Shown piece after piece: positions 1-8,789 of a stretch of DNA of 32,588 bases. Each line of letters opens with the position of its first letter. The stretch's first letter is position 1. This DNA comes from Marinobacter sp. (GTDB lineage Bacteria; Pseudomonadota; Gammaproteobacteria; Pseudomonadales; Oleiphilaceae). The stretch covers positions 1-32,588 of the forward strand of contig JAAZVL010000017.1 of assembly GCA_018623515.1 (NCBI GenBank). The letters are read 5' to 3'. Position numbers and translations under genes: made by a program. The notes under the pieces were generated by a model. The model did not search any database and was not told the origin of the DNA. It saw only the letters and a list, made by a program, of their open reading frames with translations.

Positions 1-595
1 CCCCACTGTCATAAACAACCGTATCCGAGCCGCTCGGAGTAACCCGGATCTGGTAATCGCCGGCTGGTACCTCAAGCGGACCAACGCTTTCTTGGAAAGC
101 AAACGAGAAGGTAGCCTCGGCAGGCAGCTCCGCACCGGCTGCCGTTACATACACATCAACGTCGCCACCGGCTTCCGGCGACAAATGCGCAACACGGAGA
201 CGGACAGAGTCCGCGCTTTCACGCTCGCCGTCGTCAGCAAGAATCAGCGGGGCGATAGTCTGGTCACCAACCTTCCCCACCGCAATCACATCATATTTCG
301 TATCAAAACGAAAAGAGGCGTCAGCCTCGATCACGCTTACCGTATCGCCACCCGGGAGAATGCCATCCACCGCGATTGAGGCCGAACCTGCATTCGGAGT
401 CAGCACCTTGGCCTGTTTGTAATCGGCCGCCGACACCACTGTTTCGTCATTCAGGCGCACATTCACCGCCGGCGCATCGGAAGAAGCATGAATGACCCGG
501 ACACTGGTTTTCGCCGGATCACTGTCACCATCGAAACACCCGGCCAACAACACACTACTGGCCGCCACCAAAGGCAAAGCAAATTTTGTATTCAT
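1..595 (-). CDS. DUF4397-like secreted lipoprotein (C-terminus runs off the window)
   Basis: Minus-strand reading from ATG at 595: MNTKFALPLVAASSVLLAGCFDGDSDPAKTSVRVIHASSDAPAVNVRLNDE...; lipobox LLAGC and VRVIHASSDAPAVNV typical of DUF4397. No stop before the window edge, so it is missing from the ORF track. Confidence 0.8.
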   Translation of the reverse strand, partial: MNTKFALPLVAASSVLLAGCFDGDSDPAKTSVRVIHASSDAPAVNVRLNDETVVSAADYKQAKVLTPNAGSASIAVDGILPGGDTVSVIEADASFRFDTKYDVIAVGKVGDQTIAPLILADDGERESADSVRLRVAHLSPEAGGDVDVYVTAAGAELPAEATFSFAFQESVGPLEVPAGDYQIRVTPSGSDTVVYDSG

Positions 596-747
596 TGTCA
601 CTCATCCTCAATTGCGAGGTTGCAGATCAGGGTTTGATGGTTCGAACCTGCACAGATTCATTCCGTGAACTGTACGCAAAACAATCTACGGATGGGTGCA
701 ACAAACAGATTTACATTTTTTGACAACCGGACTTGCAAGACTGGAAG

Positions 748-996
748 CTAACGCTCATCCGCCAGCATGCGAAGTGTTCGAGCAGTCAGCCGCCCGGCAA
801 GCGGAGCGACGAAAATAACGAGCGGGAATGCCGAGCCCCAGGCCACGAGGAAGGCGGAGCCCCAGCGCTCCAGAAAGCCCTCGGTGAGCCCGGTATTAAT
901 AAACGTGATGATCCCTGACATCATCAGGGACATGATGCCGGACATGTAGAACGCGAAGACAAATTGATGAACACGGGCGAACTTTTGCTTGGACAT
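748..996 (-). CDS. DUF2798-like small membrane protein
   Basis: ORF 748..1179; the sequence from MSKQKFARVHQFVFAFYMSGIMSLMMSGIITFIN looks like the true start (ATG at 996); two hydrophobic segments. Confidence 0.65.
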   Translation of the reverse strand: MSKQKFARVHQFVFAFYMSGIMSLMMSGIITFINTGLTEGFLERWGSAFLVAWGSAFPLVIFVAPLAGRLTARTLRMLADER

Positions 997-1136
997 TGAA
1001 TCTCCATAAGTCAGGGCGTGGCGAGCTTCTGCCGGCTCCATCCGTTCCAGGTCCTGATTCGTAATATCTGGGACAGGGATTGCATGATAATGAGCATGCA
1101 ATGTTTTTCCATAGGGCTTTACGCTGAGGCACCGTG

Positions 1137-2006
1137 ATGAGTTCTCTCGCCTACCAACCGGGCGCCGTGATTCGGGCAACCGTGGTATTCCTGACCATGG
1201 CGTTACTCTCGGCCTGCAGTTCGACGCGTATGGCCTACCGCTACGCGGATTGGGGCGTCAACTGGTGGGTCGAAGACTATGTCACCCTGACCAGCGAGCA
1301 GGAACAGCGGCTGGCGCAGGACCTCGACAACCTTCGCCAGTGGCATTGCACGACGGAACTGCCGCGCTACCGCCAGTGGCTGGATGAACTGGTGCGAGAT
1401 ACCCGGTCGGGCGATCTGGATCGGGCCAGGGTCGGCTACCATCAGCAGCGCCTGTTCGACTTCCTGCCCGGGTTACTGGAGCAGGCCGCACCGGCTGCCA
1501 CCAACTTGCTGGCATCTCTCAGCGACGAGCAGGTGGCGGAACTGGCCCGGAATATGGCAAGGAACCATCGGGAGATGGAGGAGAAATTTCTTCTCGATTC
1601 TCCCGAGGCACGGGCCGATGCCCGCGCCGAACGGACCATTGAGCGCATCGAAAACTGGCTTGGGCCTTTGAATACCCGGCAGCAGAAAATTGCCCGGGAG
1701 TGGTCGGAGAGCCGAGACCAACAGACCGAAATCTGGCTGGAGGGCCGCAGGAACTGGCAACTGGCTCTGCTTGAGGTTCTGGAGGACCGCGGCTCGCCGG
1801 GATTCCGCGAGCAGATCCGATACCTGTTGGTGAACTCGCAGGAGGTTCGCGGAGATGCCTACACGGCGATGATGGCCGAGAGCCTGGAGGCCATGGCCGA
1901 TCTGATGTATGAGCTGATCGAGGCCGGTGCGCCGTCGCATCTGGCGCACCTGGAAGAGAGAGCAACTGAGTTGCGGGGGGATTTCAGGGCGCTGACGTGT
2001 GCGTAA
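1137..2006 (+). CDS. DUF6279-like lipoprotein
   Basis: ORF 1134..2006 with signal peptide and lipobox (LLSACSS), RMAYRYADWGVNWWVEDYV motif; alternative GTG start at 1134. Confidence 0.75.
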   Translation: MSSLAYQPGAVIRATVVFLTMALLSACSSTRMAYRYADWGVNWWVEDYVTLTSEQEQRLAQDLDNLRQWHCTTELPRYRQWLDELVRDTRSGDLDRARVGYHQQRLFDFLPGLLEQAAPAATNLLASLSDEQVAELARNMARNHREMEEKFLLDSPEARADARAERTIERIENWLGPLNTRQQKIAREWSESRDQQTEIWLEGRRNWQLALLEVLEDRGSPGFREQIRYLLVNSQEVRGDAYTAMMAESLEAMADLMYELIEAGAPSHLAHLEERATELRGDFRALTCA

Positions 2007-2024
2007 AGATGGGGTCATCGCACA

Positions 2025-2054
2025 GGGGTCTGATGAACAAGTTCATCTGACCCC
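2025..2054 (+). repeat. REP-like 30-nt palindromic hairpin, subtype B (copy 1)
   Basis: ggggtctgatgaacaagttcatctgacccc; single T.T mismatch at pair 7:24; between convergent genes. Confidence 0.9.
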
Positions 2055-2076
2055 AACTTCACACCAGCCTCCCCCA

Positions 2077-2847
2077 TCAAATCGTCAGGTAACCACCATC
2101 AGCATTGATACAAGCCCCGGTGGTATAACTCGACGCTCCAGACACCAGATACAGAACCGTCCCCGCCATCTCATCCGGATCCGCCACACGCTTCATGGGA
2201 ATGTGCGCCATGGCCTGTTTCTTGATGGCTTCATTGGTGGTCAGGGCGCTGGCGAACTTGGTATCGGTCAGGCCCGGGAGCAATGCGTTGACGCGGATAT
2301 TCTGCTGGCCCAGTTCCATGGCAAAGGACTTGGTCATGGAAATCACCGCCGCTTTGGTAACGGAGTAGATACCCTGGAAATGACCAGGGTTCACGCCGTT
2401 GACGGAGGCCACGTTGACGATCGCGCCGCCCCCATGTTTCTTCATCATCTGGGCACCGCGTGCACACATGAAGAAATAGCCGCGGATGTTCACGTCTACG
2501 GTCTTCTGGAAGGCGCCGAGGTCAGTGTCCTCCACCGGTCCGAAATAAGGATTGGCGGCCGCATTGTTGACCAGGATGTCCAGCTTGCCGTGTGCCTTGT
2601 CGATATGCTCCCAGATGGCCTCGATCTGATCCATTTCCCCGATATGGCAGGCAATCGCCTCGGCGCTGCCACCCTCCTCACGGATGCTGCTGGCAACCTT
2701 CTCGCAGCCATCAATCTTGCGGCTGCTGACAATGACGTGAGCCCCATAGTGCGCGAGGGTCCGGGCAACGCTCTCGCCGATACCACGGCTGGCGCCCGTG
2801 ACCAGCGCCACCTTACCGGACAGATCGAACAGGTTCTTGGTACTCAT
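2077..2847 (-). CDS. SDR family oxidoreductase
   Basis: TGASRGIG nucleotide-binding motif, NNAA, YSVTK catalytic motif; 256 aa. Confidence 0.92.
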   Translation of the reverse strand: MSTKNLFDLSGKVALVTGASRGIGESVARTLAHYGAHVIVSSRKIDGCEKVASSIREEGGSAEAIACHIGEMDQIEAIWEHIDKAHGKLDILVNNAAANPYFGPVEDTDLGAFQKTVDVNIRGYFFMCARGAQMMKKHGGGAIVNVASVNGVNPGHFQGIYSVTKAAVISMTKSFAMELGQQNIRVNALLPGLTDTKFASALTTNEAIKKQAMAHIPMKRVADPDEMAGTVLYLVSGASSYTTGACINADGGYLTI

Positions 2848-2864
2848 GGATTTCCCCTAATGCG

Positions 2865-3554
2865 TTATCGGAATGTCACCAGGGCGGGGTCTTCCGCCTC
2901 CAGGTGGCTATAGTTATTGAAGACGGCCAGACTGCGACGAGGGCCGGAATACAGGATGCGGGAGACGCTGGTGTTGGCGATGACATTGTTCACCGCCAGC
3001 GCTTTTTCATCGGAGAGCTCCAGCAAGTGCTGGGCAATGACAGCTATCGGGCCGCCAGAGGTGGAAACCAGCACATCACCGCCATCGGCGTAACCGATCA
3101 GCTCATCCAGTGCGGCAATGACCCGTGCCTGAAACGCGCCCCAGGTCTCGGCGTATTCATTGTCAAACTCACCGCTGATCCAGCGCGCCATGGCTTCCTC
3201 GAAGACCTGCTGGAACAGCCGCGCAGGTTTGGGAAAGGCCGCCATATCCCGGGCCATGACCTGCCGGTCCGCCCATTCCGGCTTCAATCGCTCGACCACC
3301 TGCATGTGGTCGAACTCGTTCAGACCTTCGACCGCCTGCATATCCGGCAGGGCCTGGCCGAAGCCTGAGGCGATGGCTTCGACGGTTTCCCGATGGCGCT
3401 CCATGTTGCCGCCGAACACCGCGTTGGGCGTAACTTTACCCGCGAGCCAGCGACCGAGCACCTGCCCCTGCTCCCAACCCCGGGGAGACAACTGGTCGTA
3501 GTTGTCCTTGCCGAAACTGGCCTGGCCGTGTCGGATCAGATAGATGGTCGCCAT
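2865..3554 (-). CDS. Histidine phosphatase family protein (PGAM-like)
   Basis: N-terminal IYLIRHGQASFG (RHG motif); 229 aa. Confidence 0.9.
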   Translation of the reverse strand: MATIYLIRHGQASFGKDNYDQLSPRGWEQGQVLGRWLAGKVTPNAVFGGNMERHRETVEAIASGFGQALPDMQAVEGLNEFDHMQVVERLKPEWADRQVMARDMAAFPKPARLFQQVFEEAMARWISGEFDNEYAETWGAFQARVIAALDELIGYADGGDVLVSTSGGPIAVIAQHLLELSDEKALAVNNVIANTSVSRILYSGPRRSLAVFNNYSHLEAEDPALVTFR

Positions 3555-4618
3555 TACAGAGTGCTCTCACTGATCAGCCGCTGACAGCGCTTTTCAAGAT
3601 AATTGGCGGCGTGGCCGAAGGCGGCAAAACGTTTGTCTTTGGTCTGGCCGTGGTAGAAGCGGTAGTAGATCTGCTGGATGATCACCGCCAGCCGGAATAG
3701 ACCATAAATTTCGTAAAAATCGAAATTGTCGGCATGGAAGCCCGACTTTTCCATGTAGTACTCCACCACTTCCTTACGGGTCAGCATTCCCGGCCGGTGA
3801 GTGGGCTGGCGCCGGAGCATCTGGAACGGCCCCTCGTCATCTGCCTCGATCCAGTAGGCCAGGCTGTTACCCAAATCCATCAGGGGATCGCCGATGGTGG
3901 CCATTTCCCAGTCCAAAACACCAATCACTTCGAAGGGATTTTCGGGGTTCAGCACCACGTTGTCGAAGCGAAAATCGTTATGAATCACAACCTGCGCGAT
4001 GTCTTCCGGCATCTTGTCATTGAGCCAGTTCATCACCGCCTCGAAATCACCCACATCTTCAGTCCGGGCCTTGCGGAACCGATCGCTCCAACCGCCTATC
4101 TGGCGTTGCACGTAACCGGCGCCCTTACCCAACTTGTCCAGGCCTGCGGCCTTGGCGTCCACCAGATGCAGATCCACCAGTTTGTCGATCACGTTAAGGC
4201 AAAGCTTGCGGGTGTCGGATTCGCTCAGTTCGAAATCCTTCGGAAAGTCCTGCCGAAGGATGATCCCCTTCAGGCGCTCCATAACGTAGAAATCGCAACC
4301 CAGTACATCGTGATCGTCGCAGATGGCGACGATATTCGGCACGTAGGGGTAGACCGGCTTCAACGCCTGCATGACCCGCGCTTCCCGGAGCATGTCATGG
4401 GCGGATTTGGCGATCTTGCCGAACGGCGGCCGGCGCAGAACGAAGGACTGGTCACCGTAATCCACCTGATAGGTCAGGTTGGAGGCTCCACCCGGGTACT
4501 GTTTGATGGAAGGCTGGCCTTCCAGACCCGGGATCGCCTGCTTCATGAACCGGTCAACAGCGCCGACATCCAGTTCTTCACCCTCACGGATATCCACCGC
4601 CTGATCGATCTGTGTCAT
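3554..4618 (-). CDS. Phosphotransferase family protein (APH / ACAD10-11 kinase-domain-like)
   Basis: VIHNDFRFDNVVLNP (Brenner HxDxxxxN) and IGVLDWEMATIGDPLMDLG; stop overlaps the start of the phosphatase ORF. Confidence 0.9.
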   Translation of the reverse strand: MTQIDQAVDIREGEELDVGAVDRFMKQAIPGLEGQPSIKQYPGGASNLTYQVDYGDQSFVLRRPPFGKIAKSAHDMLREARVMQALKPVYPYVPNIVAICDDHDVLGCDFYVMERLKGIILRQDFPKDFELSESDTRKLCLNVIDKLVDLHLVDAKAAGLDKLGKGAGYVQRQIGGWSDRFRKARTEDVGDFEAVMNWLNDKMPEDIAQVVIHNDFRFDNVVLNPENPFEVIGVLDWEMATIGDPLMDLGNSLAYWIEADDEGPFQMLRRQPTHRPGMLTRKEVVEYYMEKSGFHADNFDFYEIYGLFRLAVIIQQIYYRFYHGQTKDKRFAAFGHAANYLEKRCQRLISESTL

Positions 4619-4648
4619 TCACGTTCTCCTGTGGTCTGTTCTGGCCAC

Positions 4649-5470
4649 TCAGGCGTTTGCCTTGCCGCCCATCTTGTTCATCCAGCGCTTGCTCTCCTGA
4701 TGCATCAGCCAGTCAAAAGCCCAGGGCGCATGGCGCTTCAGCACCCACATCCGGCGTTCTTTCGCATGGGGCAGCACCCAGAAGCTTTTGTCCTTCACGC
4801 TCCGGACAATATCCTCGGCCACATCCTCGGCCGTGATGTTCGAGCGTTTCATCAGCTTGTTCACGTTCTGCTGGATGCCAGGGATGTCCGAGCGCATGGT
4901 GCTGGCCAGGTTGGTCTGGAAGAACGCCGGGCATACACAGCTGACGTGGATACCTGCATCCCGCAGCTCCTGGCTCAGTGTCTCGGACAGGGCAATCACG
5001 CCGGCCTTGGAAACATTGTAGCTGTCCATCAACGGCGCCAACATCAGCCCGGCCATGGAAGCAACGTTCACAAACGCCCCTGAGCCCTGCTGTTTGAACA
5101 GCGGCGTAAAGGCCTTACAGCCACGCACCACGCCCAGCACGTTGATGTCCAGGATCCACTCCCAATCGGCCATGGTGGTGTCTTCAATGGAGCCCGCTGA
5201 AGCCACTCCAGCGTTGTTCACGACAACGTCCACACCACCCCACTTCTTCTCAAGGTCATCCCGGACTTTCTCGAAGTCCGTCAGCCGGCGCACATCACAT
5301 TCGACAAAATAGCCTTCGCCGCCATCCCTGTTAATCTCCTGCTCCACGGCCACGCCCTGATCCGGGTTGATATCCCCGATACAGACCCTGGCGCCTTCTT
5401 TGGCGTAACGCAGCGCAATGGCGCGACCAAGACCAGAGGCCCCGCCGGTAATGAATACTCTCTGTGTCAT
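4649..5470 (-). CDS. SDR family oxidoreductase
   Basis: TGGASGLGRAIA, NNAGVAS, YNVSKAG motifs; 273 aa. Confidence 0.92.
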   Translation of the reverse strand: MTQRVFITGGASGLGRAIALRYAKEGARVCIGDINPDQGVAVEQEINRDGGEGYFVECDVRRLTDFEKVRDDLEKKWGGVDVVVNNAGVASAGSIEDTTMADWEWILDINVLGVVRGCKAFTPLFKQQGSGAFVNVASMAGLMLAPLMDSYNVSKAGVIALSETLSQELRDAGIHVSCVCPAFFQTNLASTMRSDIPGIQQNVNKLMKRSNITAEDVAEDIVRSVKDKSFWVLPHAKERRMWVLKRHAPWAFDWLMHQESKRWMNKMGGKANA

Positions 5471-5570
5471 CGTTGTATCTCTCTGTCACGTTTATAGTTC
5501 GTGTTCTTTTTTCGGTGCAAGAGCCAGCTGATCAGTGCCCCGATACCAGTGGCAAACTCCCAAACTTTGA

Positions 5571-5685
5571 GGGAGCGGGTGGGAGACGGTTTCTGAAACT
5601 GTGCGGAGCCATGGATGGCGGAGCTCAAGCGTCACAGGGACGTGCCGAAGGAGCGGGTTTCAGAAACCGTCTCCCACCCGCTCCC
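5571..5685. repeat. Large structured inverted-repeat element (MITE-like or structured intergenic repeat)
   Basis: Left arm 5571-5599 gggagcgggtgggagacggtttctgaaac is an exact reverse complement of right arm 5657-5685 gtttcagaaaccgtctcccacccgctccc; 57-nt interior contains gccatggatggc and cgtcacagggacg mini-hairpins. Confidence 0.85.
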
Positions 5686-5730
5686 CGCACCCAAGTCAGA
5701 GGCTTGCCGATCCAGGCTCCCAGGCCGACT

Positions 5731-6942
5731 TCAGAGCTTGTACTTCCGAAGCTCAAGCCGAGCCACCATAGCCCGATGAACCTCATCCGGCCCATCCGCC
5801 AACCGCAAAACCCGAGCGTAACCAAACAATGCCGTCAGAGGGAAATCATCATCACTGACCCCCGCTCCCCCATGAATCTGGATCGCATCATCCACAATCT
5901 TCTGCAACATCGACGGCACCACCGCCTTGATCATGGAGACCTCCTGCAACGCCCCCATGATGCCCTTGGTATCGAGCGCCCAGGCGCACTTCAGGGTCAG
6001 CAGACGGGCCTGCTCGATGGACATCCGTGCGTTGGCAATGATGTCCGGGTTGCCACCCAACTTGGCGATCGGCCGACCAAAAGCCTCCCGTGTGGTCGCC
6101 CTCTTGATCAGCAACTCCAGTGCGCGCTCGGCAGCACCGATTGCCCGCATGCAGTGGTGTACGCGCCCCGGCCCCAGACGGCCCTGGGCGATTTCAAACC
6201 CACGGCCCGGGCCGGCGATGATGGCGCTCTTGGGCAAACGTACGTTATCGAACAGGACCTGACCATGGCCGTAGGGCTCGTCGTAGGCTCCGAAGACCGG
6301 CAACATGCGTTCGATGGTGATGCCCGGAGTATCCAGCGGCACCAGCACCATGGAGTGTTGACGGTGTTTGTGGGCATCCGGGTCAGTCAGCCCCATGAAG
6401 ATGCCAACCTTGCAGTCCGGGTGACCGATTCCGGTACTCCACCATTTGCGTCCGTTCAGCACCACTTCGTCGCCTTCAACGATGGCGGTGGCTTCCATGT
6501 TGGTGGCATCGGATGAGGCAACCGCCGGCTCGGTCATGCAGAAGGCTGAGCGGATTTCACCGCTGAGCAGTCTGGGCAACCACTCGGCCTTTTGCTCCTC
6601 GGAACCATAGTGGATCAGCACTTCCATATTGCCGGTATCCGGCGCGTTGCAGTTGAAAATTTCCGGCGCAATGAAGCTGCGGCCGGTTTCTTCCGCGATG
6701 AGGGCATAATCCGAGTTGAGCAGGCCACAACCGTATTTGTCGTCCGGGAAGAACATGTTCCAGAGCCCCTGGGCTTTGGCCTTTTCCTTGAGCTCCCGGA
6801 TGATCGGCAGCACAACCCAGCGGTTTTCCTGCGAAGCCAGTTCTTTGTGGTACTGCTCTTCGATGGGGTAAATCTCATCCTTCATGAATTGCTTCACGCG
6901 GTTGAGATAATCCTGGCCTTTTTCGGAGATATTGAAGTCCAT
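5731..6942 (-). CDS. Acyl-CoA dehydrogenase family protein
   Basis: 403 aa; FCMTEPAVASSDATNMEATA, GRKWWSTGIGHP, QIHGGAGVSDDFPL-type C-terminal motif. Confidence 0.93.
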   Translation of the reverse strand: MDFNISEKGQDYLNRVKQFMKDEIYPIEEQYHKELASQENRWVVLPIIRELKEKAKAQGLWNMFFPDDKYGCGLLNSDYALIAEETGRSFIAPEIFNCNAPDTGNMEVLIHYGSEEQKAEWLPRLLSGEIRSAFCMTEPAVASSDATNMEATAIVEGDEVVLNGRKWWSTGIGHPDCKVGIFMGLTDPDAHKHRQHSMVLVPLDTPGITIERMLPVFGAYDEPYGHGQVLFDNVRLPKSAIIAGPGRGFEIAQGRLGPGRVHHCMRAIGAAERALELLIKRATTREAFGRPIAKLGGNPDIIANARMSIEQARLLTLKCAWALDTKGIMGALQEVSMIKAVVPSMLQKIVDDAIQIHGGAGVSDDDFPLTALFGYARVLRLADGPDEVHRAMVARLELRKYKL

Positions 6943-7083
6943 TATCTGTCCTCACTGATTCTGAAAAGCCGGCGACATTTTGCGCCTGTTGGGACCAGTC
7001 TAGGCAGGACCAAGGTATTAGACGACTGAATTATTCTTATCGTTTACCATTATCGCGACTTATTCGAAAAACGGACCCGAGAT

Positions 7084-7977
7084 ATGGCCCTCAATCGCCT
7101 GGACCTGAACCTGCTGCACGTATTCGACACCATCTACCGGGAGGGCAGCCTGACCCGCGCCGCCAAGGCCCTTCACCTCACGCAGCCAGCGGTCAGTCAT
7201 TCCCTGTCCAGACTGAGGGACCACTTCGATGACCCCCTTTTCACCCGCCAGGGCAACCAGATGATCCCGACGCCCCTGGCGCGGCGGTTTCTGGAATCCA
7301 TGCGCCCGGGGCTGACGCAGATCCAGAGTGCGGTGAACCAGTTCCATGCATTCGATCCGGCCAACCAGCGCAAGACCTACTCGCTCGGACTGCGGGATGT
7401 GCTCGAATCCACGTTTCTCCCGCAACTGATGAAGCGGCTGGACGCCTACCCGGAAATGGAGATTGTGTCCCGTCGGATTGCCCGGCGCGACATGGAAACA
7501 CAACTGGCGGCAGGCAAGCTGGACTTTGCGGTGGATGTGCTCTTGCCCGTGAGCAACCAGACCGGGCACGAATTGCTCCGCAGGGACCGTCTGGTGGTTC
7601 TTGCACGCCAAAACCATCCACTGGCCGGCAGGAATCTGGACATGGAGGGCTATATCTCGGCACAGCATGTGCTCGTTTCATCCCGCACCGAGGGACCAGG
7701 TATCGAGGATTTTGAACTTTCACGTCTTGGCGTGCACCGGAACATCCGCCTGCGCTGCCAGCACTACTTTGCGGCCTGCCGGGTGGTCGAAGGTACTGAT
7801 CTGCTGCTCACCATGCCGGAGACGTATGCCAGGATCATTGCCGAAAACTCGTCCCTGACCCTCATGGATCCACCCACTGATCTACCCTCTCTTGATGTAC
7901 ACCTGTATTGGCACAAGGCCTATGAGAAGGAACCGGCATTGGTGTGGTTCCGGGAGCAGCTGCGCCAGATCGAGTGA
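7084..7977 (+). CDS. LysR family transcriptional regulator
   Basis: N-terminal wHTH LNLLHVFDTIYREGSLTRAAKALHLTQPAVSHSLSRLRDHFDDPLFTR. Confidence 0.95.
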   Translation: MALNRLDLNLLHVFDTIYREGSLTRAAKALHLTQPAVSHSLSRLRDHFDDPLFTRQGNQMIPTPLARRFLESMRPGLTQIQSAVNQFHAFDPANQRKTYSLGLRDVLESTFLPQLMKRLDAYPEMEIVSRRIARRDMETQLAAGKLDFAVDVLLPVSNQTGHELLRRDRLVVLARQNHPLAGRNLDMEGYISAQHVLVSSRTEGPGIEDFELSRLGVHRNIRLRCQHYFAACRVVEGTDLLLTMPETYARIIAENSSLTLMDPPTDLPSLDVHLYWHKAYEKEPALVWFREQLRQIE

Positions 7978-8111
7978 CTGCGGCGGTCCATGCACTGTCG
8001 TTATTGTTCGCTTTGACGACGCTTTCGTTAAAGTCCGCACCTCATCCCTGGTTTACCTTGTCCATAACGTGGACTTCTGCCGATTACAACTCACAAAAAG
8101 AGGGCTCCGCT

Positions 8112-8756
8112 GTGGAAATCCTTGATTTCGTCATGACCAACCTGAACCTGCTGGGCAAGCTCACACTCGAGCACATCGGTCTGGTGGTCGTCGCCGTGGG
8201 TCTGGCAACGCTGACAGGTGTTCCGATTGGCATTGCGATCACCCAGAACGAGCGCATTGCCACCGTTGTGCTCTATGTGGCCTCGGTTCTTATCACCATC
8301 CCATCCATCGCGTTGTTCGGAATCATGATCCCGATTCTTTCGACGATTGGTCACGGGATTGGCTACCTGCCCGCCGTTATTGCGGTGCTGCTGTACTCCC
8401 AGCTACCCATCATCCGGAATACCTACACCGCCATTAACAACGTCAGTCCAGGCCTTCGTGAAGCTGCCAGGGGCATTGGCATGACCAGCGCCCAGCGGCT
8501 CCGGAAAGTGGAAATTCCACTGTCCGTGCCGGTGATCATGGCGGGGGTACGCACCGCAGTGGTTATGAACATCGGTGTCATGGCGATTGCGGCCTATATC
8601 GGCGCCGGTGGGCTTGGCGTGCTGATCAGCCGGGGGATTTCCCAGAGTGATCCCCGGCAACTGGTAGTGGGAGCGATTGCCGTCAGCCTTCTGGCCATTG
8701 TCGCCGACCGTTCCCTGCTGTCACTGCAACGCAGACTGACCCCCAGGGGCCTCTGA
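8112..8756 (+). CDS. Osmoprotectant (glycine betaine/choline-type) ABC transporter permease
   Basis: OpuBB/OpuCB-like sequence PIIRNTYTAINNVSPGLREAARGIGMTSAQRLRKVEIPLSVPVIMAGVRTAVV; probable GTG start at 8112 inside ORF 7944..8756. Confidence 0.88.
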   Translation: MEILDFVMTNLNLLGKLTLEHIGLVVVAVGLATLTGVPIGIAITQNERIATVVLYVASVLITIPSIALFGIMIPILSTIGHGIGYLPAVIAVLLYSQLPIIRNTYTAINNVSPGLREAARGIGMTSAQRLRKVEIPLSVPVIMAGVRTAVVMNIGVMAIAAYIGAGGLGVLISRGISQSDPRQLVVGAIAVSLLAIVADRSLLSLQRRLTPRGL

Positions 8757-8789
8757 TTCCTCGAGATAACAACAACCGGGATACGGAAC

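Noticed and set aside
1999-2913. 304-aa plus-strand ORF
   Set aside because: Antisense to the SDR gene and begins inside the REP-like repeat; artefact.
3734-5083. 449-aa plus-strand ORF antisense to the phosphotransferase and SDR genes
   Set aside because: Lies opposite two clear enzyme genes; composition (His/Gln/Gly-rich) is that of a high-GC shadow ORF.
5464-6516. 350-aa plus-strand ORF
   Set aside because: Reads through the inverted-repeat element and antisense to the acyl-CoA dehydrogenase; artefact.
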